Below the pieces are notes generated by a model. The model made no database searches and was not told the DNA's origin. It saw only the letters and a program-made list of their open reading frames with translations. Below, one piece after another: positions 1 to 11,504 of a DNA stretch of 64,000 nucleotides. Position 1 is the stretch's first letter; every line of letters begins with the position of its first letter. The translations under genes and the position numbers were made by a program. This DNA comes from Aquanectria penicillioides (Eukaryota > Ascomycota > Sordariomycetes > Hypocreales > Nectriaceae): positions 806,001-870,000 of the forward strand of contig PYIU01000010.1 of the NCBI GenBank assembly GCA_003415625.1, read 5' to 3'.

Positions 1-276
1 ATTTTCCTAACTAACCTAATAATAGATTAATCTATATTACCTTAAACCCTAACTTAATACTATAATTATATTGTTTTATAATAGCTTCTTTTTAATCTAT
101 ATAGTATAAGCAAGCAGTATCCTTTAGGAGTTAACTTTTATAGTTAATAAAAAGGTCTTTTAGTAATTAATGCCTTTCTTTTATATAAAGCTATATGCTA
201 TAAGTTGAGCTTTATATATAACTATTATACCATTTTTATCTCTTTTATATTAATTTACCTATTTTACTATAAGTAA
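1..276 (-). mobile_element. Outer Ty1/copia element, distal part (RT region), RIP-degraded
   Basis: Read on the minus strand, this matches the reverse-transcriptase region of the inner element (roughly 3835-3990). It directly continues the minus-strand sequence that resumes at 5805. It is therefore the rest of the outer copy, split by the insertion of the inner element. The outer copy's 3' end and second LTR lie left of the window. No open frame survives. Confidence 0.85.
272..276. repeat. Target-site duplication AGTAA, left copy
   Basis: The five bases before the left LTR (AGTAA) are repeated exactly at 5805-5809, just after the right LTR. Five-base duplications are typical of Ty1/copia integration. 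The two copies mark both ends of the inner element. Confidence 0.9.
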
Positions 277-535
277 TATTAATAGATATAGCGGCCAGGC
301 AAAGGTAATTGCCGCTATAAATATAGCGGCTGGCTATAAGCCGACCTTAAGGGCCTTATAGGCCTAAGTCTTAAGGCTATATATCCTTATAAGGGAATCC
401 CTACACTATAAATAGGTAACTGCATTTTGCAACTACTATTTAGCTACTCCTTATAAATCCTAATTAATCTAAACTAATCTATTATATATATTGCCTACTA
501 TAACTATCTCTATATATATCTATATATTATTTATA
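277..535 (+). repeat. 5' LTR of inner copia element (259 bp)
   Basis: This repeat runs from TATTAATAGATATAGCGGC to TTTATA. It is a direct repeat of 5546-5804 and an inverted repeat of 9092-9350, all 259 bp. The original TG start has become TA; the third copy keeps TG. A primer-binding-like segment (ATTATAAGCC) follows at once. Confidence 0.92.
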
Positions 536-2328
536 GATTATAAGCCTAAAGCTTTAATTTAAAAAGAAATTATAGCTATTTAAAAGGTTTAAACTAACCT
601 AAAGTTTATCCCTTAAAGTTAATGCTTATAATATTAATTAATTAAGGTCCTAAAACTTAAGCAATAGCTTTAAAGCTAGCCTTAAAGCCAATCCTTATTA
701 TTAAAGCAATTAAATAGACTAATAATAAAAAAGATTTTACTAAAAGAAAAAATAATCTTAAGGATCTTTTACTCTTTTTTAAAAGGTTAATAAAGCCTAT
801 TAAAAGGAATCTATAAAAGATTTAGCTAAATTTAAGCATTATAATATAGTAAATAATAAAAATAATATAATAAATATAAAAGCTATAAAAGCATTTTAAT
901 TAAAAGACTAAAAATAAATTAAAGACTAAATATAAAATATAGCCTAAAGATAAATTAAAATCTAAAGTAAAAGATAATAAAGATAAAAGCTTTAAGTATT
1001 AAAGAAGCTAACTCTTCTATACCTTAAGGGAGCCCTTAAGAGCTTTAAATAAAATATTTAATTTTTTAAGAAATAGAGAGATATTAATAAAGCTTACTTT
1101 AAGCAAAAAGAAAATTATAAACTTATAATTAATTAAAATTAAGGATTTTATTAATCTTAACTTTAAGATAAAAGGAGATAATATACTTAAGGGATTAAAG
1201 AATTAAGCTGCCTAAAAGAAATATCTTTTCTATACTATAATTACTATTAAATAGTATAAAGAGATTAAGATTTTATATTTAGAAAAAATATATTTAATTG
1301 CTACTATAAAAATAGTAGTTTTATAAAAACTAAAGCTATTATTATTTTTAGTAAAAACTAGCATAAAGGCTATTAAACTACTAATAAAAAGGTATAATAA
1401 TATAAAGTCCTAATAGAGCCTAGCTAACCTTTACTAAAAATTAAAGTCTTTAACTTTAAAGAAACTATAAAAGGTTTAAAATTATATTAATAACTTTTAC
1501 TATATTGCAAATAGTATTATTAAAGCTAGCAGTAAGCTCCTTAAGTACTAAAAAAAAATAAGATTTATAAATAGCATTAAAAAGGTCTTTTTTAAGTAAA
1601 ATGCACTTTAATGCAACTATAAGTAAAAGGGGAAATATTAATCTATTTATAAGATATAAAAAGACCTTATTAATAAAGCTAAAAGTCTATAGATTTCCTA
1701 AAAGAAGAGTAAAGACTTTAGCAATAAAAAAGGCATATAAATAAATACTTAATTAAATAAAAAGGATAACTATAAAAAAGATCCTAAAAGCAGTAAATGC
1801 TTTAACTATAATTAAAAAGGTTATATTATAAAGAACTATCTATCTTTATAAAAGAAAAGTAAAAGCAATAAAAATAAAAGGTTAAAGAAAAAAGATAATA
1901 GTAATAAAACTATTAAAAAGACTAAAAAGACTGCCCTATATATAGAATTAAGTAAATAAAGTACTAAAAATGTAAAGGAAGCTAAAGATAACTTTAATAA
2001 TAATAATAATACTATTTTTATATATTGTAAAGGCTTAAAGGTAAGGAAGTTCTTTAATAATGCTTTTATAAAGTTATTAATAAAAAAGGTAGCTATAGCA
2101 ATAATTTTTAGTTTATTAAAATAGCAATTATATAGTCCCCTTAATATTAATAATAATACTATACTAAAGGCTAAAAGAAATAGTAACTTTATTATTATCT
2201 TAATATCTATAGAATTAGGCCTTATTAATTAAAAAGACTATTAGCTTTAAAACTTAAGAGCTAATATATATACTATTAATAACTTTAAATAATTTAAAGA
2301 AAATAAATAGTATAAACTTAATAAAATA

Positions 2329-2571
2329 ATGCTAATTCTTATAGATAAAGGCACTATATACCCTATAGCTATAAGAATAATAGTAGTTATACTATTTATA
2401 AAGGAAGAGAAAATAAAAATTATAATACTTAAAGATACAGTCCTTATTAAAGATTTTCTATTAAATATAATCTTTAGTAAGAAAGTCTATCTTTTTAGTA
2501 ATTATATAATTAAAAATAAAATCTTTAATAGTAATAGTAAGATCTTTATAACCCTTAATATTTTTAATTAA
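2329..2571 (+). pseudogene. Residual 80-codon open stretch of copia Gag-Pol
   Basis: This is the only sizeable open frame left in the element. It is very rich in Ile, Lys and Asn and lies between the zinc-knuckle and integrase regions, where copia protease belongs. The same frame survives in the outer copy on the minus strand (7058-7300). It probably stayed open because the ancestral segment had few Gln or Trp codons that C-to-T change could turn into stops. I do not regard it as a gene. Confidence 0.7.
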
Positions 2572-5545
2572 GGGTTTTTACTTAAAGCAATAAAAAGTAC
2601 AATAAGCTATTACTTTACTTTTAAAATAATACTAATATAAATAAAATAATTTAAAGTAAAAATATAGCACTAAAGACTTACTTATATAAATTAAAAAGCC
2701 TTTAACTATACCTTTAAGGTTATAAAAGGTAGGCTTAATTATTATAAGCTACTTAATATACTCTATAAAGACTATAAGCTTATTAAAAGCATAAAGTTTT
2801 TACTAAAAATACTATAAAAGAAAGTAAATTATATACTTAATCTTCTTTATATAGACCTTATAGAGCTAAATCTATATATATATAATAGAAAGAGGTATTT
2901 TAAGCTTATAATTAATAATAAAAGCTATTACTTTTATAGCAATTTACTTAAAAAGAAAAGCAATACTACTATTTTAATAAAAGAAGATCTTTTAGTATTT
3001 AGAACTATTATAGCCTATAGTCTACCTTAAAAGATATAGTTTAATAGTAGCTATAAATTTATTAATAGAAAGGTTAATAAACTCCTTTTAAAGATAGAGA
3101 TCTCTATAATTATTATATTGCTATATAGCTATAAATAAAATAGCTTTATTAAATAAGTAAACTATATAATTTAAAAGAAGGCAAAAAGTATAATAATAGC
3201 AATAAATATCCCTTTTAGGCTATAAAAAAAGATTATCTTTATAGTTATATATATTATTAATATTATAGCAATAAGGTTACTAAACTAAAAGACCTTTTAT
3301 AAGGTTTACTTTATAGATTTAATTCTAAAAAAGAAATATATATTAAGCATTAAGCATTTATAGATTTTAGGGTTAAAGGCATTTATTTATATTAAATAGA
3401 AAAAGTGCAATAGATTTAAAAAGATACTGCCTTATAGTTAAAAAGAAATCCTTATAGAATTTTAAGGAATTAAGGTATATAAGATTTAAAACCTTAAAAT
3501 AAAAAAAGTTATTATAATAATATATATAGTATTCTATAAGCCTATTTTACTATTTATAGCAAAAGGTAAAGAGATTATTTAATTATAGCTAAAAAGAGCA
3601 TTTAATAACTCTAAAAAATACTTTATAATGCTAGTAATAGCTATAAAGAAGTAAATTCTAGCTGCCTATATTAATATTAATTTAGCTATAGTTTATAATG
3701 CCCTTAATTAGCTAAATACTAACCTTTAGAAAGAGGCATTCTTTAAGGAGATTTATACCTTTATTAATAAAGGCATACTTAAATTTATTTTAAAGAAAGA
3801 ATTACTAAAGGGCAAAAGACTACTTATAGTAAAGTAAGTAAATTAATATAAAAGAGATAAAAATAATATAATAGTTATATATAAAGCTTAATTTATAGTA
3901 TATAGCTTTATATAAAAGAAAGGCATTAATTACTAAAAGACCTTTTTCTTTATTATAAAAGCTAACTTTTAAAGAATACTATTTACTTATATTATATAAA
4001 CTAAAAAGAAGCTATTATAAAACAATATAATTATAGTATACCTAAATAAAAAGCTAAAAGAAAATATCTATATTATAACCTTCTCTTTACTTAATAAATT
4101 CTTTAAGGATCTAAAATATAAATACTTAATTAAAAAAGTAAGCTATAAATAAGGCATTAAATATATTATATAATTGCTTATAGCTCTATATAGCCTTAAG
4201 TAAAGTGCCTAATAGTAATAAAAGAAACTAAAGAAAATACTTAATAAGTTAGGCCTTAAAAGGCTATAAAGCAATATTATAGTCTATATAAATTAAGTAA
4301 AAGAGATTATTATAGCTATATATATAAATAATATACTTATAGTTATTAATAATAATAAAAATATAAATACCTTTATTAATAAACTTATATAAAAAGTAAA
4401 AATAAAATTATTTAAATTTCTTAAGCTCTTTTTAAATATAGCTATTATAATAAAAGAAAATAAATTGCTTATACTATTATAAAAAGACTATATAATAAGT
4501 ATCCTTAAGCAATTTAAATACCTTAACTATAAAGCTATAAATATATTAATAGAAATAAAAACCTACTATTTAATTAAAGCAATTAATATTCTTAATATAA
4601 AGGCTATTAGTAAAGAATATATATTAATAGTAAGAAAAGTTAATTATCTTTTATAGTAAAGCTGGCCTAATTTAGCCTTTATATATAGTCTTTAAGTATA
4701 CTTTTTAAATAGCTTAAGTAAGCAATAACTTAAGGCTATAAAAAAGATACTATAATATATTAAAGGGAGCCTTAATTACTCTATTTATTATTACTGCCTT
4801 AAGGAAGAGTTATATAGCAATCTATTTAATCTTTATAGCTATTATAACTTTAACTATATTAGCTGCCTAAAAATAATATAATTAACTAAAGAATATATAT
4901 TCTTTATAAATAAAGGCTTAATTATATAATTTAATAAGCATTAAAAAACTATAATAAAGTCCTTAATAAAAGCTAAATACTATATATTAATAAAGGCAGT
5001 ATTATAAGTTATATAAATAAAGAGCTTTATAAAGGAACTTAATAGCCTATTAATTGCTTTAATAGTAATCTTTATAAATAATTAAAGCATTATAAAGCTA
5101 ATATATAACCTTAAATTTTATATCTATATAAAGTGTATTTAAATATAATATTACTTTATAAAAAAGGCTATTAAAAATAGTATAGTTAAACTATAATATA
5201 TTTCTTTTACTAAAAATATTATTAATATATTTATAAAGCTATTAATAGGCCTATTATATTACTCTTTTATTAATACCTTAAGATTAAGGCTAAAATTAAA
5301 GAAAGTACTATACTAAAAACACTAAAATAAGCGCAAATAGCGCCTATAAAAGCTTATAGCAATGCCTTTAGCTGCAGTAAAGAAGCCTGCTCCTAGCAGT
5401 AAGGAAGTCTTACTTAAGCAAATAATCGCCTTAGCAATTAAAAAAGAATAATTTTATAATTATATAAAGAATATATATATAAGGAAGGTTAGAATAGCCT
5501 TATAATAGCACCTAAGGATAAGCCCTTAATCGGGCTTAAAGGGAG

Positions 5546-5804
5546 TATTAATAGATATAGCGGCTAGGTAAAGGTAGTTGCTACTATAGATATAGCGGCC
5601 GGCTATATGCTGACCTTAGGGGCCTTATAGGCTTAAGTCTTAAGGCCATATATCCTTATAAAGGAATCCCTATACTATAAATAGGTAATTGCATTTTGCA
5701 ACTACTATCTAGCTGCTCCTTATAAATCCTAATTGATCTAAACCAACCTATTGCGCATATTGCCTGCTGTAACTGTCTTTGCATATGCCTATATATTGTT
5801 TATA
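5546..5804 (+). repeat. 3' LTR of inner copia element (259 bp)
   Basis: Same boundaries and length as the LTR at 277-535, differing mostly by transitions. A purine-rich run (AAAGGGAG), the likely polypurine tract, lies immediately upstream. The AGTAA duplication follows. Confidence 0.92.
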
Positions 5805-7057
5805 AGTAATCTTTTGCTTTTTAGTAACTCTCTTTTTAAGATAAATTTAAGTATGCCTTTATTAATAAAGGCATAAATCTCCTTAAAGAATGCCTCCCTC
5901 TAAAGGTTAGCATTTAGTTAGTTAAAAGCATTATAGACTATAGTTAGATTGGTATTAATGCAGGCAGCTAAAATCTACTTCTTTATAGCTATTATTAGTA
6001 TTATAAAGTATCTCTTAAAGTTATTAAATGCTTCTTTTAGCTATAATTAAATAATCTCTTTACCTTTTGCTATAGGCAATAGAATAGGCTTATAGAATAC
6101 TATATATATTATTATAATAACTTTTTTTATCTTAAGGTTTTAAATCCTATATACTTTAGTTCCTTAAAATTCTATAAGGATTTCTTTTTAATTATAAGGT
6201 AGTATTTTTTTAAATCTATTATACTTTTTCTATTTAATATAAATAAATGCCTTTAACCTTAAAATCTATAGATACTTAATGCTTAATATATATTCCTTTT
6301 TTAGGATTAAATCTATAAAGTAAACTTTATAAAGGGTCTTTTAGTTTAATAACCTTATTGCTATAATATTAGTAATATATATAATTATAAAGATAATCTC
6401 TTTTTATAGCCTAAAAGAGATATTTATTGCTATTATTATACTTTTTATTTTTTTTTAAATTATATAGTTTGCCTATTTAATAAAGCTATTTTATTTATAG
6501 CTATATAGCAATATAATAATTATAAAGATCTCTATCTTTAAAAGGAATTTATTAACTTTTTTATTAATAAATTTATAGCTACTATTAAACTATATCTTTT
6601 AGGGCAGACTATAGGCTATAATAGTTCTAAACACTAAAAGATCTTCTTCTATTAAAGTAGTAATATTGCTTTTCTTTTTAAGTAAATTGCTATAAAAGTA
6701 ATAGCTTTTATTATTAATTATAAGCTTAAAATATCTCTTTTTATTATATATATATAGACTTAATTCTATAAGGTTTATATAAAGAAAGTTAAATATATAG
6801 TTTACTCTTTTTTATAGTATTTTTAGTAAGAACTTTATACTTTTAGTAAGCTTATAGTTTTTATAAAATATATTAAATAGTTTATAATTATTAAGCCTAT
6901 TTTTTATAACCTTAAAGGTATAATTAAAGGCTTTTTAATCTATATAAATAAGTCTTTAGTGCTATATTTTTGCTTTAGATTATTTTATTTATATTAGCAT
7001 TATTTTAAAAGTAAAGTAATAGCTTATTATACCTTTTATTACTTTAAGCAAAAACCT

Positions 7058-7300
7058 TTAATTAAGGATATTAAGGATTATAAAAATCTTATTATTGCTA
7101 TTAAAGATCTTATTTTTAATTATATAATTGCTAAAAAAATAGACTTTTTTACTAAAGATTATATTTAGTAGGAAATCTTTAATAAAGACTATATCTTTAA
7201 GTATTATAGTTTTTATTCTCTCTCTTTTTATAAATAGTATAATTATTACTATTTTTATAGCTATAAGGTATATAATGCCTTTATCTATAAGAATTAGCAT
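7058..7300 (-). pseudogene. Residual 80-codon open stretch, outer copia copy
   Basis: Collinear with the stretch at 2329-2571 in the inner element and nearly the same protein. A decayed Gag-Pol fragment, not an active gene. Confidence 0.7.
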
Positions 7301-9091
7301 TATTTTATTAAGTTTATATTACTTATCTTTTTTAAACTATTTAAAGTTATTAATAGTATATATATTAGCTTTTAAGTTCTAAAGCTAGCAGTCTTTTTAG
7401 TTAATAAGGCTTAATTCTATAAATATTAAAATAGTAATAAAATTACTATTTCTTTTAGCCTTTAGTATAGTATTATTATTAATATTAAAGGGATTATATA
7501 ATTGCTATTTTAATAGGCTAGAAATTATTACTATAATTGCCTTTTCTATTAATAACTTTATAAAAGTATTACTAAAGAACTTTCTTGCCTTTAAGCCTTT
7601 ATAGTATATAAAAATAGCATTATTATTATTATTAAAGTTATTTTTAGCTTCCTTTATATTTTTAGCACTTTACTTACTTAATTCTATATATAGGGCAGTC
7701 TTTTTAATCTTTTTAATAGTTTTATTACTATTATCTTTTTTTTTAACCTTTTATTTTTATTGCTTTTACTTTTCTTTTATAAAGATAGGCAGTTTTTTAT
7801 AATATAACCTTTTTAATTATAATTAAAGCATTTACTGCTTTTAGGATCTCTTTTATAGTTATCCTTTTTATTTAATTAAGTATTTATCTATATGCCTTTT
7901 TTATTGCTAAAGTCTTTACTCTTCTTTTAGGAAATCTATAGACTTTTAGCTTTATTAATAAAGTCTTTTTATATCTTATAAATAAATTAATATTTCCCCT
8001 TTTACTTATAGTTACATTAAAGTGCATTTTACTTAAGAAAGACCTTTTTAATACTATTTATAAACTTTATTTTTTTTTAGTATTTAAGAAGCTTACTATT
8101 AGCTTTAATAATACTATTTATAATATAATAAAAGTTATTAATATAACTTTAAACCCTTTATAGTTTCTTTAGAGTTAAGGACTTTAATTTTTAGTAGAGA
8201 TTAATTAAGCTCTATTAAAACTTTATATTATTATACCTTTTTATTAATAGCTTAATAGCCTTTATATTAATCTTTACTAAAAATAATAATAGCTTTAGTT
8301 TCTATAAAATTGCTATTTTTATAATAGCAATTAAATATATTTTTTTTAAATATAAGATTTTAATCTTTTTATACTATTTAATAATAATTATAATATAAAA
8401 AAATATTTCTTTTAAATAGCTTAATTCTTTAATCCCTTAAATATATTATTTCCTTTTATCTTAAAGTTAAAACTAATAAAATCCTTAATTTTAATTAATT
8501 ATAAGTTTATAATCTTCTTTTTACTTAAAGTAGGCTCTATTAATATCTCTTTATTTTTTAAGAAATTAAATACTTTATTTAAAGCTTTTAAGGGCTTCCT
8601 TAAAGTATAAAAGAATTAGCTTTTTTAATATTTAAAGCTTTTATCTTTATTATTTTTTATTTTAAATTTTAATTTATCTTTAGGCTATATTTTATATTTA
8701 ATTTTTAATTTATTTTTAATCTTTTAATTAAAATACTTTTATAGTTTTTATATTTATTATATTATTTTTATTATTTATTGCATTATAATGCTTAAATTTA
8801 GCTAAATTTTCTATAGATCCCCTTTAATAGGCTTTATTAATCTTTTAGGGGGGAATAAAAAATCCTTAAGATTATCTTCTCCTTTAGTAAGATCTTCTTT
8901 ATTATTAATCTATTTAATTACTTTAATAGTAAAGATTAGCTTTAGGGCTAGCTTTAAAGCTATTACTTAAATCTTAAGACCTTAATTAATTAATATTATA
9001 AGTATTAACTTTAAGGAATAAACTTTAGATTAATTTAAACCTTTTAAATAGCTATAATTTCTTTTTAAATTAAAGCTTTAGGCTTATAACC

Positions 9092-9350
9092 TATAAATAA
9101 TATATAGGCATATATAAAAACAATTATAATAGGCAATATATATAATTAATTAGTCTAGATTAATTAGGATTTATAAGGAATAGCTAGATAGTAGTTATAG
9201 AATGCAGTTATCTATTTATAGTATAGAGATTCCTTTATAAGGATATATGGCCTTAAGACCTAGGCCTATAAGGCCCTTAAGGTTGGCTTGTGGCCGGCCG
9301 CTATGTCTATAGCGATGACTACCTTTGCCTGGCCGCTATATCTGTTAACA
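9092..9350 (-). repeat. 5' LTR of outer copia element (259 bp)
   Basis: Reverse complement of the other two LTRs. Its outer end reads TGTTAACAGATATAGCGG on the minus strand and so keeps the TG terminus lost in the inner copies. It has more G+C than the other two, especially in the half next to unique DNA. Confidence 0.9.
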
Positions 9351-9789
9351 TAAATAAATTAGTCCTTTAGTTGTTTGATCTCAATAGGTGAAAAGTACTT
9401 TGAGATGTGATATTGTTTTATTTGTTTGACTTCTTTGTGAATTTGACATTACTAAAATCCGGCACCTGATGATTTTATAGGTTGTGTGCAGTTAAATATA
9501 ACACAAATGCATACTAGTAAACGATTGGTGAACAACTTGGCTACAAATGTAACAAAACTTAAAGCATCGGTGAAAATTATCTAAAACGAGATCAAGAATA
9601 TCACAATGGATGACGCAGTGCCTTGGATCTCACTGAAACTTAAGCGGCAGCAGCCATTGATTTCTACTTGATATAATTATTACCACTATATAAAATAGTG
9701 TGATTAATGTTAAATGATGTAACTCTAAGGATTAATTGACCTTAGCCTAGATTATTACTCTATAAAGATACAGGACACAATCTTAGCTT
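9351..9789. other. Spacer between retrotransposon block and first gene
   Basis: Base composition changes sharply at the LTR edge from extremely AT-rich to moderate. I see no convincing coding sequence. It would carry the 3' UTR of the minus-strand gene at 9790-10446. Confidence 0.5.
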
Positions 9790-10446
9790 CTACGCAGGCG
9801 GAGTAGCCTTGATGGTGAGTAGGGTTCCGCCGGCGCTGCTATCATTCCACTTCAAAGCATAAATCCCTGCAATGTCTGACGGCACTGCATAAAACTGCGA
9901 TTGCATCCTTCCATCGATGGTCACGAAGACAATCGCGCCATAGAAGCTGAAGCAGTTTGTGATGACCCCAGACGTAATATTCGTGGCGCTGTTGATGAAG
10001 ACAACGTCACTCGAGGCCGAAGTCGACGGGATGGCGAATGTGTAGTTGGACCAGGTTGGGCTGTCAGTGGAGGAGAAATCGGTCGTGTTGGGAGAGCCCA
10101 GCCAAACATCATTGCTTGGTGTGACTGCAAGACTATTAGGTCACGCATTGGGATAGGGGGTGGAGCAGGACGCACAGATAACCGGAGCGGCGTCTTTGTC
10201 ATTAGCCAATTTGTAGTCACCGACAAACGCGTTACCTGGATAAATCAGATTAACACACTGAGTGAAGAAGAAATTTGTACAGAATCAATATTGCTTACCT
10301 CCTGATGAGAATAGCGTCATGCCTCCAATGCTTTCGCCGTATCCATAGAGCTGGAAGCCAGAGAGGCTTAAACGGGGTGTCAAGCGGGCAGACGCCACTG
10401 CCGACAGCAGCAAGGCGGGAATGCCAAGAGATGGAGTGAAACGCAT
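9790..10446 (-). CDS. Small secreted protein, unknown function (180 aa, 3 exons)
   Basis: Reconstructed on the minus strand as exons 10446-10299, 10235-10176 and 10124-9790. The introns (63 and 51 nt) have GTAAGC and GTGCGT donors and CCAG and GCAG acceptors; phases join cleanly to 180 residues. The start ATG gives a signal peptide (M-R-F-T-P-S then a Leu/Ala-rich core ending A-S-A). The mature part has a Y-G-Y-G-E-S-I-G-G segment, a G-N-A-F-V-G-D-Y segment, several N-x-S/T sites and a C-terminal beta-rich half. It resembles small secreted proteins common in filamentous ascomycetes, but I recognise no characterised family. Exported to the cell surface or medium by inference; role unknown. Confidence 0.8.
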
Positions 10447-11504
10447 TTTTCTTGGTAGGGGAAATCCAAGAAGGAAGGGTTTCGTTGTTCGAGAAGCAGC
10501 AGGTCTCGAAAGGGGTTTGCTGGGACGGTCCTCGGCAACTTATGAGGAATACGGGGCCGAGCTACGCACTTGAAAAATCCCCGATAAATATCATCGACAA
10601 TTTGACTAACTAGAAAATAGTGTGACAAAAGCCGTAAGCCGTTATCAAACCCGTCCCGGCGTGGCTTGCATCTTGTGGTGTTGGCCGCGCAAAAATTTGC
10701 GTGGCCTCGACGACTGACCGGACGCGTGGCGTAGCGTTGGCGTTGAAGCTGATCGACCTGAACGCGGAATTCCTCGTAGCTCGCATCGGAAACATGTTTC
10801 TTCCCCAGATTAATCTTTTCTTGGCCCGCTACGCCCGAGGATCTCCACTGGGGCTCGTCAACGCGTCAGCGAGTGGATATCGCTGCAGGAGATGATGGCC
10901 ACGACCCACTCTCAGGTCATAATGTTTATCGACTTGAAAGGGAAAATCATCACGGGCCCATTGGCTGCCTGATGCCAGCTTCCCCTGGCTACCTGAGCCG
11001 ATATTACCGCGCAGCCGTTCTGTGGAGCTGCGGTGAGTGTTCCTGCAGCGTGCTGCAGCGTCGACCGCCGGGCCCGTCTCTTTATCGCTGCAGGTGATGG
11101 GAGTGACAGAGCCGGCAGATGGAGCGGTTTGCCTGCGCTAGGAGATTTTTGCAATCAAACACGGCCTTAGTATCGAATCCTGTTGAAAATACGGTCCATA
11201 TCTGACGATGAGGCGTCCGGGTTCGCATTCCGTCGGGGTCAGCTTGGTGTTCAGCTGAGCAAGACGGTATCTGGGGCACACGGCAGACTATCTTAGGACA
11301 GGCGACGGGGCCGTTAGGGCAAGATCGGAAGATAGACCGCTTCTAAAGACCACGATAAAAGGTCAGGAGCAGCCTTTTCCTTGGCGCCAATTTGATCCTT
11401 AGCTTCGACACTCTCTATCATGGCTCAGTGTTGAAGTTTCCGACACTCGTTTCAGTCACTCACTTACCCCAGTTTTCAAACCTTACACTCGTTAATTAAG
11501 CAAC
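10447..11504. other. Divergent intergenic region upstream of secreted protein and laccase
   Basis: About 1.06 kb between two genes transcribed outward, so it should hold both promoters. Several short frames exist on both strands, but none has a credible start, signal or domain. CTGCAG-containing words recur at about 10880-11095. I can assign no specific regulatory site. Confidence 0.5.

Larger units (their letters stand above)
277..5804 (+). mobile_element. Complete Ty1/copia LTR retrotransposon, RIP-inactivated
   Basis: This is a 5528-bp element with two 259-bp LTRs and an AGTAA target duplication. Translating through stops gives the copia order. A decayed CCHC zinc knuckle lies near 1796-1840. 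A protease-like segment around 2329-2571 still reads open for 80 codons. An integrase C-terminal K-V-Y-K-I stretch lies near 3450-3540, and reverse transcriptase spans about 3710-4560. The RT catalytic motif Y-V-D-D reads Y-I-N-N at 4321-4332. The RNase H segment is at about 4840-5010, with decayed W-A-G and A-E-Y motifs. Stops are overwhelmingly TAA/TAG at expected Gln positions, and Asp and Val appear as Asn and Ile. That is what C-to-T and G-to-A RIP changes produce. The element is non-autonomous now. Confidence 0.93.
5805..9350 (-). mobile_element. Outer Ty1/copia element, 5' part, RIP-degraded
   Basis: This is the reverse complement of the inner element from its 5' LTR to the RT region, where the inner element interrupts it. 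Reading on the minus strand from 9350: LTR, gag/zinc-knuckle region, an 80-codon relic at 7300-7058, integrase, and the start of RT. It continues at 276-1. Stop-filled by C-to-T change in all frames. Confidence 0.92.

Noticed and set aside
2329..2571. Possible functional small gene conserved in two copies
   Set aside because: It is a collinear part of two decayed copia elements. Duplication by transposition, not selection, explains the similarity.
9901..10305. 134-codon plus-strand open frame
   Set aside because: It lies antisense to the well-supported three-exon secreted protein, has no domain, and follows that gene's codon shadow.
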